From positions 1,805,858-1,869,857 of the forward strand of contig NZ_AP014568.1 of the NCBI RefSeq assembly GCF_000828895.1: DNA of 64,000 bases, written 5' to 3'. The notes under the pieces were generated by a model. It was not told the origin of the DNA, searched no databases, and saw only the letters and a list, made by a program, of their open reading frames with translations. The position numbers and the translations under genes were made by a program. Positions 51,400-60,947 of the stretch are shown piece by piece. Source of the DNA: Serpentinimonas raichei (GTDB lineage: Bacteria > Pseudomonadota > Gammaproteobacteria > Burkholderiales > Burkholderiaceae_C). The first letter of the stretch is position 1, and every line of letters begins with the position of its first letter.

Positions 51400-52068
51400 A
51401 TGGACATCGCCGCCATCCTTCAAACCATCGCCGTCTTTGCGCTGCCGGTGCTGTTTGCCATCACCATCCACGAAGCCGCACACGGCTACGCGGCGCGCCA
51501 CTTTGGCGACCCGACCGCCTGGATGCTCGGGCGCATCACGCTCAACCCAGCCAAACACATCGATCCGCTGGGCACCATCGCGCTGCCGCTGCTGCTGCTG
51601 TTTGCCACCAGCGGCGCCTTTCTGTTTGGCTACGCCAAGCCAGTTCCGGTGAACGCGGCGCGGCTGCGCCGGCCCAAGACCGATATGGTCTGGGTGGCGC
51701 TGGCCGGCCCGGCCTCCAACGTGGTGCAGGCGCTGCTGTGGGTGATTTTTGGCTACTTGCTGCTGGCGCTGGGCCTGCACGAGCCGTTCCTGCTCGAAAT
51801 GGCGCAGGCCGGGCTGCTGGTCAACCTGGTGCTGTTCGTGCTCAACATGCTGCCGCTGCCGCCGCTCGACGGCGGGCGCATCCTGGTCGGGCTGCTGCCG
51901 CCGCAGCCCTCGCAAGCCGTGGCGCGCATTGAACCCTTTGGCTTCATCATCGTGCTGGTGCTGCTGTTCACTGGCCTGCTCGGCACCTACTGGCTGCGCC
52001 CGCTCATGGCGCTCTCGGACCAGCTCATCCAAACCCTGCTCACACCGCTGCGCTGGCTGCTGCTGTGA
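51400..52068 (+). CDS. Site-2 protease family protein (M50)
   Basis: The 222-residue membrane protein has the zinc motif HEAAH at 24-28 in the first helix, the AGPASN segment and the third motif LPLPPLDGGRILVG with the zinc-ligand Asp. It has about six membrane helices and no PDZ domain. Such compact M50 proteases often sit next to trpS in Burkholderiales, as here. Substrate unknown. Confidence 0.92.
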   Translation: MDIAAILQTIAVFALPVLFAITIHEAAHGYAARHFGDPTAWMLGRITLNPAKHIDPLGTIALPLLLLFATSGAFLFGYAKPVPVNAARLRRPKTDMVWVALAGPASNVVQALLWVIFGYLLLALGLHEPFLLEMAQAGLLVNLVLFVLNMLPLPPLDGGRILVGLLPPQPSQAVARIEPFGFIIVLVLLFTGLLGTYWLRPLMALSDQLIQTLLTPLRWLLL

Positions 52069-52096
52069 GCCTCAAACGCACTTACTCCCCCACACC

Positions 52097-53440
52097 ATGC
52101 GCGTCCTCACCGGCATCACCACCACGGGCACCCCGCACCTGGGCAACTACGTCGGCGCCATTCGGCCTGCGCTGCGCTCCAGCCAGCGCAGCGATGTCGA
52201 TGCCTACTTCTTCTTGGCCGACTACCACGCCCTGATCAAAACCGACGACCCGGCGCGCATCCATCGCTCCACGCTGGAACTGGCCGCCACCTGGCTGGCC
52301 TGCGGCCTAGACCCCGAGCGCGTGACCTTCTACCGCCAGTCCGACATCGCCGAAATCCCCGAGCTCACCTGGCTGCTCACCTGCGTCTGCGGCAAAGGGC
52401 TGCTCAACCGCGCCCACGCCTACAAGGCGGCGCTGGATAAAAACGCCGCCAGCGGCTCCGACCCCGACGAGGGCGTGACGGCCGGCCTGTTCATGTACCC
52501 GGTGCTGATGGCGGCCGACATCCTGCTCTTTAACGCGCACCAGGTGCCGGTCGGGCGCGATCAGGTGCAGCACATCGAAATGGCGCGCGACATCGCCGCC
52601 AGCTTCAACCACCACTACGGCGCGCACTTCACCCTGCCCGAAGCCGTGGTGGACGCCCAAGTGGCCACCCTGCCCGGCCTAGACGGGCGCAAGATGAGCA
52701 AGAGCTACGACAACACCATCCCGCTCTTTGCACCGCCCGAGCAGTTGAAAAAGCTGATTTTCGGCATCGTCACCGACTCGCTGGCACCGGGACAGCCGAA
52801 GCAGACCGAGGGCTCGGCGCTGTTCCAGATCTACCAGGCCTTTGCCAGCGCGGACGAGAGCGCCGCACTGGCATGCGCCTACGCCCAAGGCATAGGCTGG
52901 GCCGAGGCCAAGCAGATGCTGCTTGAGCGCATCGAGCGTGAACTCGCCCCGCTGCGCGCGCGCTACCTAGAGCTGATGGCGCAGCCGCACGAGGTGCAAG
53001 CGCAACTGCAAGCCGGTGCCGCCAAGGCGCGCCGCAGCGCCACCCCCTTTGCCCAGCGCCTGCGCCAAGCCGTGGGGCTGCGGCCGCTGGCGGGTGCGGA
53101 GGCTGGGGCTGGTTCGGTGCCTGCGGATGCTGCGCCCGGCACCAAGGCTGCGGCCTTGGCGGGCAGCGCCCCTGCCCCCAAACCCGCCTTGCCCACGTTC
53201 AAGCAATACCGCGAGCCCGACGGCCAGTTTGCCTTCAAGCTCACCGACGCGCGCGGCCACCTGCTGCTGCAAAGCCAGGGCTTTGCCACCCCGCAACAGG
53301 CGGCACTAGCCATTGCCCGCCTCAAGGCCGCTGGCTACGCCGCCAGCCCCGAGCTGCATCCGCTGCTGCGCTTGGGCGAAGGCGCAACAGGCGCTGAAGC
53401 TGCCGAAGCCGCCTTGGAGGCGCTGCGGGCGGCCAGTTAA
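52097..53440 (+). CDS. trpS: Tryptophanyl-tRNA synthetase with C-terminal YegP-like domain
   Basis: TrpS charges tRNA-Trp. The class I motifs are TPHLGNY (HIGH-like, 12-18) and KMSKS (199-203). The catalytic part ends near residue 345. After an Ala/Pro linker, residues about 366-415 (FKQYREPDGQFAFKLTD then GHLLLQSQGF) match the YegP/DUF1508 fold. This makes the protein 447 residues, against about 335-400 in most bacteria. The start at 52097 matches the family N-terminus. Confidence 0.96.
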   Translation: MRVLTGITTTGTPHLGNYVGAIRPALRSSQRSDVDAYFFLADYHALIKTDDPARIHRSTLELAATWLACGLDPERVTFYRQSDIAEIPELTWLLTCVCGKGLLNRAHAYKAALDKNAASGSDPDEGVTAGLFMYPVLMAADILLFNAHQVPVGRDQVQHIEMARDIAASFNHHYGAHFTLPEAVVDAQVATLPGLDGRKMSKSYDNTIPLFAPPEQLKKLIFGIVTDSLAPGQPKQTEGSALFQIYQAFASADESAALACAYAQGIGWAEAKQMLLERIERELAPLRARYLELMAQPHEVQAQLQAGAAKARRSATPFAQRLRQAVGLRPLAGAEAGAGSVPADAAPGTKAAALAGSAPAPKPALPTFKQYREPDGQFAFKLTDARGHLLLQSQGFATPQQAALAIARLKAAGYAASPELHPLLRLGEGATGAEAAEAALEALRAAS

Positions 53441-53494
53441 CGCGCGCCCCCCGATGACCGCCTCACACCGCGCATGACTCGCTTTAGAGCCTGC

Positions 53495-53500
53495 TAGAAT
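53495..53500 (+). promoter_or_regulatory. TAGAAT -10-like box of tRNA-Ser
   Basis: TAGAAT lies 16 nt before the mature 5' end of tRNA-Ser(CGA), the usual distance for a tRNA promoter. A clear -35 is not seen. Confidence 0.5.
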
Positions 53501-53516
53501 CAGTGGCTCGACAGCC

Positions 53517-53607
53517 GGAGAGATGGCAGAGTGGTCGAATGCGCCGGACTCGAAATCCGGTATACGGTTTCACCGTATCGAGGGTTCGAATCCCTCTCTC
53601 TCCGCCA
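53517..53607 (+). tRNA. serU: tRNA-Ser (anticodon CGA)
   Basis: The acceptor arm GGAGAGA (53517-53523) pairs with TCTCTCC (53597-53603), followed by the discriminator G and an encoded CCA. The anticodon stem CCGGA/TCCGG encloses CTCGAAA, giving anticodon CGA, which reads UCG. The long variable arm (TACGGTTTCACCGTA) is typical of tRNA-Ser, and the T arm reads GGTTCGAATCC. The symbol is by analogy with the E. coli CGA gene. Confidence 0.97.
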
Positions 53608-53617
53608 GCGCTTGCAA

Positions 53618-53649
53618 CCCACCCAAGACCCGTCTTGCGTGGGTTTTTT
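53618..53649 (+). terminator. Rho-independent terminator after tRNA-Ser
   Basis: CCCACCCAAGAC (53618-53629) pairs with GTCTTGCGTGGG (53632-53643) with one C-C mismatch, followed by six T residues and a further TTTT. It begins 11 nt after the CCA end. Confidence 0.85.
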
Positions 53650-53686
53650 GTTTTGCCAATGCGCGCTGCACATTCCGGGTCGAATC

Positions 53687-53714
53687 TAATTGACGTTTAC
53701 GTAAACGTCAATTA
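53687..53714. promoter_or_regulatory. 28-bp perfect palindromic operator before icmF
   Basis: The half site TAATTGACGTTTAC is followed directly by its exact reverse complement. TTGACG inside it (53690-53695) and TAAAGT (53713-53718) are 17 bp apart and form a plausible promoter for icmF, so a bound protein would block it. The TTTACGTAAA core resembles operators I recall for branched-chain amino acid regulators of the LiuR type; that identification is tentative. Confidence 0.8.
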
Positions 53715-53781
53715 AAGTGCGAGACTTCACAATCGAGGCCGCCACGCCACGCCTGCGCGGCCACACCGGAGACCGCCGACC

Positions 53782-56700
53782 ATGACCGACCTGCACGCCG
53801 ACTTCAAGGCCCTGGCCGAATACCGACCGCGCCACAAGGTGCGTTTCGTCACCGCCGCCAGCCTGTTCGACGGCCACGACGCCGCCATCCACATCATGCG
53901 CCGGCTGCTGCAAAGCATGGGGGCCGAGGTGATCCACCTTGGGCACAACCGCTCGGTCGATGAGGTGGTCACGGCCGCCTTGCAAGAGGATGTGCAGGGC
54001 ATCGCCATCAGCTCCTACCAGGGCGGGCATGTGGAGTATTTTCAGTACATGGTCGATCTGCTGCGCCAGCGCGGCGGCTCCCAGGTGCAGGTGTTTGGCG
54101 GCGGCGGCGGCGTGATCGTGCCGAGCGAAATCCGCACCCTGATGGACTATGGCGTGGCGCGCATCTACAGCCCCGAAGACGGGCAGCGCATGGGCCTGGC
54201 GGGCATGATCGGCGAGATGCTGATGCGCTGCGACCGCGACCTGAGCGCCGAGGCGCCGCAGACGCTGGCAGCGCTCGAGGGCCACGGCGACGCCGCCTGG
54301 CGGGCGCTGGCGCAGCTCATCACGGCGCTGGAGAACCGCTCGGCCCCAGCGGAACTGGTGCAGCAGTTGCACCACGCCGCAGCAGGCCGCCAGGTGCCGG
54401 TGCTGGGCATCACCGGCACCGGCGGGGCGGGCAAATCCTCGCTCACCGACGAGCTGATCCGGCGCCTGCGGCTGGACCAGGGCGACGCGCTGCGGGTGGC
54501 GCTGATCAGCATCGACCCCTCGCGGCGCAAAAGCGGCGGCGCGCTGCTGGGCGACCGCATCCGCATGAATGCCATAGGGCCGTGGCACACCACAACCCCC
54601 GTTCGCCCTGAGCCTGTCGAAGAGCCCACCGGGCGCGTGGGCGAGGCTTCGACCAGCTCCGCCCGAACGGAAGATTCTGGCCAGCGCGTCTTCATGCGCA
54701 GCCTGGCCACGCGCGACTTTGGCAGCGAAATCAGCGCCGCCCTGCCCGATGTGCTGGCGGCGTGCAAGGTGGCGGGCTTCGATCTGATCATCGTCGAGAC
54801 CTCGGGCATCGGCCAGGGCGACGCCGCCATCGTGCCGCTGGTCGATCTGCCGCTGTACGTGATGACGCCCGAGTTCGGCGCCCCCAGCCAGCTCGAAAAA
54901 ATCGACATGCTGGACTTTGCCGAGTTTGTGGCCATCAACAAATTCGACCGCAAGGGCGCGCTCGATGCGCTGCGCGATGTGAGCAAACAGGTGCAGCGCA
55001 ACCGCCAGGCCTGGAGCCAGAGCCCGGAGCAGATGCCGGTTTTTGGCACCACCGCCAGCCGCTTCAACGACGACGGCGTGAGCGCCCTCTACCAAGCGCT
55101 CAAACCGCGCCTGGTCGCACTCGGCCTGCTGCTGCCGCTGGGCGCGGAGGGCGGCCGCCTGCCGCCCGTGAGCGTGCGCCACAGCTCCAACCAGTCGCCG
55201 GTGCTGCCGCCAGCGCGCACCCGCTACCTGGCTGAGATCGCCGAAACCGTGCGTGGCTACAAGCAGCAGGCGCGGGCGCAGGCGCGGCTGGCGCGCGAAA
55301 TCCAGCAACTGCGCGCCGCTGCGGCCATGCTGGGTGCCGATAGCACGCACCGCCCCAATGCCGCCAATGCTGCGCTGAAACTGGCCGAACAGCGCGAGCA
55401 GCGGCTGGACCCGGCGGCGCGCAAGCTGCTGGCGCAGTGGCCGGCGATGCAGCAGGCCTACGCCGGCGACGAATACGTGGTGAAAATCCGCGACCGCGAA
55501 ATCCGCACCGCGCTGGTTCACACCACGCTCTCGGGCAGCAAAATCCGCAAAGTGGTGCTGCCGCGTTACGAGTGCGAGGGCGAAATCCTCCAGTGGCTGC
55601 TGCTCGACAACGTGCCCGGCAGCTTCCCCTACAGCGCCGGCGTGTTTGCCTTCAAGCGCGAAAACGAAGACCCCACCCGCATGTTCGCCGGCGAGGGCGA
55701 CGCCTTTCGCACCAACCGCCGCTTCAAGCTGCTGTCGCAGGGCATGGAGGCCAAGCGCCTGAGCACCGCCTTCGATTCGGTCACGCTCTACGGCGCCAAC
55801 CCCGACCCAAGGCCCGACATTTACGGCAAGGTGGGCAACAGCGGCGTGAGCATCGCCACACTCGACGACCTCAAGGCGCTCTACGACGGGTTTGATCTGT
55901 GCAACCCGAGCACCAGCGTGTCGATGACCATCAACGGCCCGGCCCCGACCATACTGGCGATGTTCATGAACACCGCCATCGACCAGCAGCTCGATAAGTT
56001 CAAGGCCGACAACGGGCGCGAACCGACCGACACCGAAGCCGCCAAAATCCGCGCCTGGGTGCTGGCCAATGTGCGCGGCACGGTGCAGGCCGACATCCTC
56101 AAAGAGGACCAGGGCCAGAACACCTGCATCTTCAGCACCGAGTTCAGCCTGAAAGTGATGGGCGACATCGCCGAGTGGTTCGTGCACCACGATGTGCGCA
56201 ATTTTTACTCGGTCAGCATCAGCGGCTACCACATCGCCGAGGCCGGGGCGAACCCGATCAGCCAGCTCGCCTTCACGCTCTCCAACGGCTTTACCTTCGT
56301 CGAGGCCTATTTGGCGCGCGGCATGCACATCGACGACTTTGCGCCCAACCTGAGCTTCTTTTTCAGCAACGGCATGGACCCGGAATACACCGTGCTGGGC
56401 CGGGTGGCGCGGCGCATCTGGGCCGTGGCCATGCGCGACAAATACGGCGCCAACGAGCGCAGCCAAAAGCTCAAGTACCACGTGCAGACCAGCGGCCGCT
56501 CGCTGCACGCGCAAGAGATCGCCTTCAACGACATCCGCACCACGCTGCAAGCGCTGATCGCCATTTACGACAACTGCAACAGCCTGCACACCAACGCCTA
56601 CGACGAGGCCATCACCACGCCGACCGAAGAATCGGTGCGCCGCGCCATGGCGATCCAACTCGTCATCAACCGCGAATGGGGCCTGGCGAAAAACGAGAAC

Positions 56701-57174
56701 CCGAACCAGGGCGCTTTCATCATCGACGAGCTCACTGAGCTGGTGGAAGAGGCGGTGCTGGCCGAGTTCGAGCGCATCAGCGAGCGCGGCGGCGTGCTGG
56801 GCGCGATGGAAACCGGCTACCAGCGCGGGCGCATCCAAGACGAATCGATGCACTACGAGCACCTCAAGCACAGCGGCGCCTACCCGATCATCGGCGTCAA
56901 CACCTTTCGCAACCCGCACGGCGACGCGCTGCCGACGCAGATCGAGCTGGCGCGCTCGTCCGAGGCCGAAAAACAATCGCAACTGCAACGCCTAGAGGCG
57001 TTCCACGCCCGCCACGCCGAGCAGGCCCCGGCCCTGCTCCAGCGCCTGCAGCAGGCGGTGATCGACAACCACAACGTGTTCGAACTGCTGATGCAGGCGG
57101 TGCGCGTGGCCTCGTTGGGGCAGATCACGCAGGCGCTGTTCGAGGTGGGCGGGCAGTACCGGCGCAGCATGTGA
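53782..57174 (+). CDS. icmF: Fused isobutyryl-CoA mutase IcmF (B12 domain, GTPase chaperone, mutase)
   Basis: IcmF interconverts isobutyryl-CoA and n-butyryl-CoA with adenosylcobalamin, with its own G-protein chaperone. The 1130-residue protein has the B12-binding domain (about 18-140; DGHDAA at 30-35 with His32 as cobalt ligand), a MeaI-type GTPase with P-loop GTGGAGKS (211-218) and the mutase barrel and C-terminal linker (about 540-1130). About residues 273-300 are encoded by a REP-like inverted repeat and interrupt the GTPase between WHTT and [10 protein letters not shown]. The frame stays open. Confidence 0.95.
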   Translation: MTDLHADFKALAEYRPRHKVRFVTAASLFDGHDAAIHIMRRLLQSMGAEVIHLGHNRSVDEVVTAALQEDVQGIAISSYQGGHVEYFQYMVDLLRQRGGSQVQVFGGGGGVIVPSEIRTLMDYGVARIYSPEDGQRMGLAGMIGEMLMRCDRDLSAEAPQTLAALEGHGDAAWRALAQLITALENRSAPAELVQQLHHAAAGRQVPVLGITGTGGAGKSSLTDELIRRLRLDQGDALRVALISIDPSRRKSGGALLGDRIRMNAIGPWHTTTPVRPEPVEEPTGRVGEASTSSARTEDSGQRVFMRSLATRDFGSEISAALPDVLAACKVAGFDLIIVETSGIGQGDAAIVPLVDLPLYVMTPEFGAPSQLEKIDMLDFAEFVAINKFDRKGALDALRDVSKQVQRNRQAWSQSPEQMPVFGTTASRFNDDGVSALYQALKPRLVALGLLLPLGAEGGRLPPVSVRHSSNQSPVLPPARTRYLAEIAETVRGYKQQARAQARLAREIQQLRAAAAMLGADSTHRPNAANAALKLAEQREQRLDPAARKLLAQWPAMQQAYAGDEYVVKIRDREIRTALVHTTLSGSKIRKVVLPRYECEGEILQWLLLDNVPGSFPYSAGVFAFKRENEDPTRMFAGEGDAFRTNRRFKLLSQGMEAKRLSTAFDSVTLYGANPDPRPDIYGKVGNSGVSIATLDDLKALYDGFDLCNPSTSVSMTINGPAPTILAMFMNTAIDQQLDKFKADNGREPTDTEAAKIRAWVLANVRGTVQADILKEDQGQNTCIFSTEFSLKVMGDIAEWFVHHDVRNFYSVSISGYHIAEAGANPISQLAFTLSNGFTFVEAYLARGMHIDDFAPNLSFFFSNGMDPEYTVLGRVARRIWAVAMRDKYGANERSQKLKYHVQTSGRSLHAQEIAFNDIRTTLQALIAIYDNCNSLHTNAYDEAITTPTEESVRRAMAIQLVINREWGLAKNENPNQGAFIIDELTELVEEAVLAEFERISERGGVLGAMETGYQRGRIQDESMHYEHLKHSGAYPIIGVNTFRNPHGDALPTQIELARSSEAEKQSQLQRLEAFHARHAEQAPALLQRLQQAVIDNHNVFELLMQAVRVASLGQITQALFEVGGQYRRSM
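54599..54670. repeat. REP-like inverted repeat inserted in frame in icmF
   Basis: A left arm at 54599-54622 (starts CCGTTCGCCCTGAGC) and a right arm at 54647-54670 (ends CCCGAACGG) are imperfect 24-bp inverted repeats. The left arm matches a dispersed palindromic sequence common between genes in many proteobacteria (TTCGCCCTGAGC..TGTCGAAG). Here it is read as coding sequence, adding about 30 residues. Confidence 0.75.
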
Positions 57175-57199
57175 GCGCGGCCGGGGCACGCCGCGGGTT

Positions 57200-57814
57200 T
57201 CAGTCCAGCGGCCAGACCGCGCCGTTGTCGTTCAAGATGGCGTCCAGCGGCCAGTCGTGCGGCTCGGGCTCGAGTTCGGGCAAGAAGCCCAGCGTGTAGG
57301 CCAGCCCCACGGTGTAGGGGCGCGGCTGCAACTGCGCCAGCGTGCGGTCGTAAAAGCCGCCGCCGTAGCCCAGCCGGTAGCCGCCCGGCCCGTAGCCCAC
57401 GCAGGGCACGAACAGCAGCGTGGGCGCGATGCGCTCGGTGCCCTTGGGCTTGGGGATGTCGTAGGCGTCTTCTTCCATCGGACAGCCCGGGTACCAGCGG
57501 TGAAAGCTCAGGGTTTTGCTGGCCTTGTCGATCACCGGCAGCCCTATTTTGCGCTCGCGGCTGGCCCCCAGCGCGTCGGCCTCGCGCCCGGCTTCCTGCC
57601 AGCGAAACAGCGCCGGCAGCGGGTCGAACTCGCCTTTGATCGGCCAGTAGGCGCCTATGGCGGTGTCGGGCCGATCGACCAGCCACACACGCATGACGCG
57701 CTGTAGCGCCTCGTTGCGCGCCAGCCGGTCGCCCAAGCGCAGACGCTGTTCGATCAGGTGCTGGCGCCACTGGGTTTTGCGCGCCGGCTGGTCAAGAGGG
57801 CTTTTGTTGTCCAT
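57200..57814 (-). CDS. fau: 5-formyltetrahydrofolate cyclo-ligase
   Basis: It converts 5-formyl-THF to 5,10-methenyl-THF with ATP. The approximately 204-residue protein has the family end motif LGYGGGFYDRTLAQ and the IGAYWPIKGEFDPLP segment. The ATG at 57814 is 9 bp from the divergent slt ATG. It converges on icmF. Confidence 0.93.
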   Translation of the reverse strand: MDNKSPLDQPARKTQWRQHLIEQRLRLGDRLARNEALQRVMRVWLVDRPDTAIGAYWPIKGEFDPLPALFRWQEAGREADALGASRERKIGLPVIDKASKTLSFHRWYPGCPMEEDAYDIPKPKGTERIAPTLLFVPCVGYGPGGYRLGYGGGFYDRTLAQLQPRPYTVGLAYTLGFLPELEPEPHDWPLDAILNDNGAVWPLD

Positions 57815-57823
57815 AATCGGCGA

Positions 57824-59914
57824 ATGCAAAAATTGTGCGTGGATCGGAGCGCTGCGGCGCGGCGGCTGCTGCCTTGGGCAGCGTTCATCTTACTGCCTCT
57901 GGCGGCGGGGGCCACTGCGTTTCCTGCAACACCGCCGCCACCCGCTGCCACTTCTGCGACCGCTGCGGCCCCTGCACTCAACGCCGCCGACCGGGTGCTG
58001 CTCGACATGGGCCGCGCCTTCGAGCGCAACGACACCCAGCGCCTAGCGGCCCTGCTGCCGCAAGTGGCCGGACACCCGCTGGAGCCGCTGGCCGGCTACT
58101 GGGAGCTGTCGGCGCGGTTGCAAAGCGCCAGCCACGAGGAAATCCGCACCTTCTTGCGGCGCTGGAGTGGCACTTTTTATGAAAACCGGCTGCGCACCGA
58201 TTGGCTGATCGAACTCGGCCGCAACCGCAACTGGGGCACTTTCAACGAAGAGCTGCCGCTGTGGCGCCCGAACAGCGAGCGCGAGCTGCGCTGCCTCATT
58301 CTGGCCGCGCCCGGGCCGCGCACAGCGGCCGAGCGCGCCGCCCAACTGGCCCCGCTGTGGCTGGGCCAAACCCGCGCCGACGAAGGCTGCGCATTGGCCG
58401 CCCAGCAGTTGCTGGCCAGCCGCGCGCTCGCGCCCGAGGTGGCGTGGCAGCGCGCCCGGCTGGCCGCGGAAGGCAACCAGCGCGCCATCGCCACCCAGGC
58501 GGTGCGCTTGGTCGCCCCCGACCGCGCCGCCGATGTGGCGGGTATTTTGGAAAACCCGGCGCGCTTTCTGGCGGCACCCGCCTCTGCGGCGCACACGCGC
58601 GAACTGGCCACGCTGGCCCTGATCCGGCTGGCCATGAACGACCCGGCGGCAGCGGCCGAGCAACTGGGCAGCGTGCGCTGGCGCACCCAGCTCGGCCCCG
58701 AGGAGCAAAGCTGGGTGCGCGGCGTGATTGGCCGGCGCCTCACGCAGCGCCTCGATGCCGACGCGCTGGAGCACTTTGGCCGCGCCCAAGTCGAGCACCT
58801 GCACGACGAGCACCTGATCTGGAAAACCCGCGCCGCCCTGCGCGGCGGCAACTGGGGCATGGTGCGCGAGGCCATCATGGCCATGAGCCCGGCGCAGCGC
58901 GAGCAGCCCGCCTGGAGCTACTGGCTGGCGCGCGCGCTGATCGAGCGCGCCCGCAGCGCCCCGGCGGCGCAGGCGGTACAGATGCGCCAGCAAGCCCAAG
59001 ACCTGTATCAGCGCATCGCCGGCGTGGGCAGCTTTTACGAGCAACTCGCCCTGGAGGCTCTGGGTCAATCCATCACCACGCCGCCCGCCCCCGCCCCCCT
59101 GACGCTGGCCGAAGTCGCCGCCGCGCGCAGCAACCCCGGCTTGCAGCGCGCCCTGCACGCCATCGCCATCGGCTTGCGCACAGAGGGCGTGCGCGAGTGG
59201 AACTACCAGACCATCACGCACCCGCCCGGCGGCCTGAGCGACCGTGAGCTGCTGGCCGCGGCCGATTTCGCCTGCAGCCGCCAAGTCTGGGACCGCTGCA
59301 TCAGCACCAGCCTGCGCACCCGGCAGGAAGTCGATCAGCGCCAGCGCTTCCCCATGCCCTTTCGCGAGCAAGTGGTGCAGCGCAGCCGCGAGATTGGGCT
59401 CGACCCGGCCTATGTGTTTGGCCTGATCCACCAAGAAAGCCGCTTCGTTATGGATGCGCGCTCGCACGTGGGCGCCTCTGGCCTGATGCAGGTCATGCCT
59501 GCCACGGCGCGCTGGACCGCGCGCCAGATCGGGCTGCGCGACTTTCAGCCCGAGCAGATCAACGACCGCGATACCAACATCGTGATTGGCACCGCCTACC
59601 TCAAGCTGGCGCTGGAGAACTTCGACGGCGTGCGCGTGCTGGCCGCAGCCGCCTACAACGCCGGTGCCGGGCGGCCGCGCCTGTGGCGCAACGGCCCGGT
59701 GCTGGAGGCCGCGATCTGGATCGAGAACATCCCCTTTGCCGAAACGCGCGATTATGTGCAGCGCGTGCTGGCCAATTCCACCAACTACGCCGCCCTCATC
59801 AGCGGGCAGCCGCAGCGCTTGAGCGACCATCTGCCGCCCATTGGCCCGCGTGCAGCCAATGCCGGCAATGCGGCCAGCGCCCCCAGCGCAACCACCACAG
59901 CGGCCCGGCCCTGA
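57824..59914 (+). CDS. slt: Soluble lytic murein transglycosylase
   Basis: Slt cleaves peptidoglycan between MurNAc and GlcNAc, forming anhydro ends. The 696-residue protein has a signal peptide (about 1-35), a long helical superhelix U/L region, and the C-terminal SLT domain with catalytic Glu538 in IHQESRF, then GASGLMQVMPATA and AAYNAGAGR. TGGTCA and CATAAT with 17 bp spacing end 6 nt before the ATG. Confidence 0.96.
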   Translation: MQKLCVDRSAAARRLLPWAAFILLPLAAGATAFPATPPPPAATSATAAAPALNAADRVLLDMGRAFERNDTQRLAALLPQVAGHPLEPLAGYWELSARLQSASHEEIRTFLRRWSGTFYENRLRTDWLIELGRNRNWGTFNEELPLWRPNSERELRCLILAAPGPRTAAERAAQLAPLWLGQTRADEGCALAAQQLLASRALAPEVAWQRARLAAEGNQRAIATQAVRLVAPDRAADVAGILENPARFLAAPASAAHTRELATLALIRLAMNDPAAAAEQLGSVRWRTQLGPEEQSWVRGVIGRRLTQRLDADALEHFGRAQVEHLHDEHLIWKTRAALRGGNWGMVREAIMAMSPAQREQPAWSYWLARALIERARSAPAAQAVQMRQQAQDLYQRIAGVGSFYEQLALEALGQSITTPPAPAPLTLAEVAAARSNPGLQRALHAIAIGLRTEGVREWNYQTITHPPGGLSDRELLAAADFACSRQVWDRCISTSLRTRQEVDQRQRFPMPFREQVVQRSREIGLDPAYVFGLIHQESRFVMDARSHVGASGLMQVMPATARWTARQIGLRDFQPEQINDRDTNIVIGTAYLKLALENFDGVRVLAAAAYNAGAGRPRLWRNGPVLEAAIWIENIPFAETRDYVQRVLANSTNYAALISGQPQRLSDHLPPIGPRAANAGNAASAPSATTTAARP

Positions 59915-59954
59915 TGCGCGCACCGGCCCCTGCAACCCCACTCTGATCGACCCC

Positions 59955-60902
59955 ATGAACAACGTCCTGATCCTAGGCGGCACCGGCTTCGTTGGCCGCC
60001 ACCTGTGCGAGCGGCTCAACCGGGCCGGCATTCGCGCCACCGTGCCGACCCGACGCCTGCGCAACGCCCAGGCGGTGCAGACGCTGCCGCTGGTGCAACC
60101 CCTCGAAGCCGATGTGCACGATGCGCAAGCGCTGGCGCGGCTGCTGCCCGGCCACGACGCCGTGGTCAACCTGATCGCGGTGCTGCACGGCAGCCGCCAG
60201 CGCTTCGAGCAGGTGCACGTGGAGCTGCCGCGCAAGCTGGCGCAAGCCATGCAAGCCAGCGGCGTGCGCCGCCTGGTGCACGTGAGCGCGCTTGGGGCCA
60301 GCGCCAACGGCCCGTCCGACTACCAAGCCACCAAAGCCGCGGGCGAGGCGCTGCTGCAAAGCGCCGGGCTGGACCTCACCATCTTGCGCCCGAGCGTGAT
60401 CTTTGGCGCCGAAGACCGCTTCCTCAATCTCTTTGCCACGCTGCAAAAGCTGTTCCCGATCATGCCGCTGGCGGGTGCACAGGCGCGGCTGCAACCGGTC
60501 TGGGTCGGCGATGTGGCGCAGGCGCTGCTTTACTGCCTGCAACACCCGGCCACCAGCGGCCAGATTGTCGAGTGCGCTGGCCCCGAAGTCTTTACCTTGG
60601 CCGACTTGGTGCGGCTGGCCGGCAGGCTAAGCGGCCATGTGCGCCCGGTGCTGCCCTTGCCCATGGCGCTGGGCCACTTGCAGGCGGCGCTGTTGCAGTG
60701 CCTGCCCGGCGAGCCGCTGCTGAGCCGCGACAACCTGCGCTCGCTGCAAGTGGACAACGTGGCCAGCGGCAAACTGCCGGGCCTGCAAGCGCTGGGCATC
60801 ACACCCCAAGCGCTGGAGCCGCTGGCGGCGCGCTACCTGGAACAAGCCGGCCGCGCCGACCCGCTGCTGGCGCTGCGGCAAAATGCGGCCAAGCGCAAAT
60901 AA
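59955..60902 (+). CDS. NAD(P)-binding epimerase-like protein (complex I NDUFA9 type)
   Basis: The 315-residue protein has an N-terminal Rossmann motif LGGTGFVGRHL (7-17), an SDR-like VSALGA and YQATKAAGE with the Tyr-Lys pair, and a C-terminal part typical of the atypical SDR group that includes NDUFA9. Burkholderiales proteins of this kind are often annotated as complex-I-associated; the reaction is unknown. It follows slt by 40 bp. Confidence 0.88.
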   Translation: MNNVLILGGTGFVGRHLCERLNRAGIRATVPTRRLRNAQAVQTLPLVQPLEADVHDAQALARLLPGHDAVVNLIAVLHGSRQRFEQVHVELPRKLAQAMQASGVRRLVHVSALGASANGPSDYQATKAAGEALLQSAGLDLTILRPSVIFGAEDRFLNLFATLQKLFPIMPLAGAQARLQPVWVGDVAQALLYCLQHPATSGQIVECAGPEVFTLADLVRLAGRLSGHVRPVLPLPMALGHLQAALLQCLPGEPLLSRDNLRSLQVDNVASGKLPGLQALGITPQALEPLAARYLEQAGRADPLLALRQNAAKRK

Positions 60903-60947
60903 AACCTACGCTCCACCCTATACCCTACCGCCCTACCCCAGCCCACC

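Noticed and set aside
53686..56988. 1100-codon open frame antisense to icmF
   Set aside because: Same composition artefact; icmF on the plus strand has clear motifs throughout, and this frame even runs into the palindrome.
58043..60307. 754-codon open frame antisense to slt and the SDR gene
   Set aside because: No domain or start signal; the sense frames are well supported.
60903..60947. CsoR-type operator before the DUF156 gene
   Set aside because: CCCTA-like units occur three times, but no inverted G-tract partner is present, so no operator can be supported.
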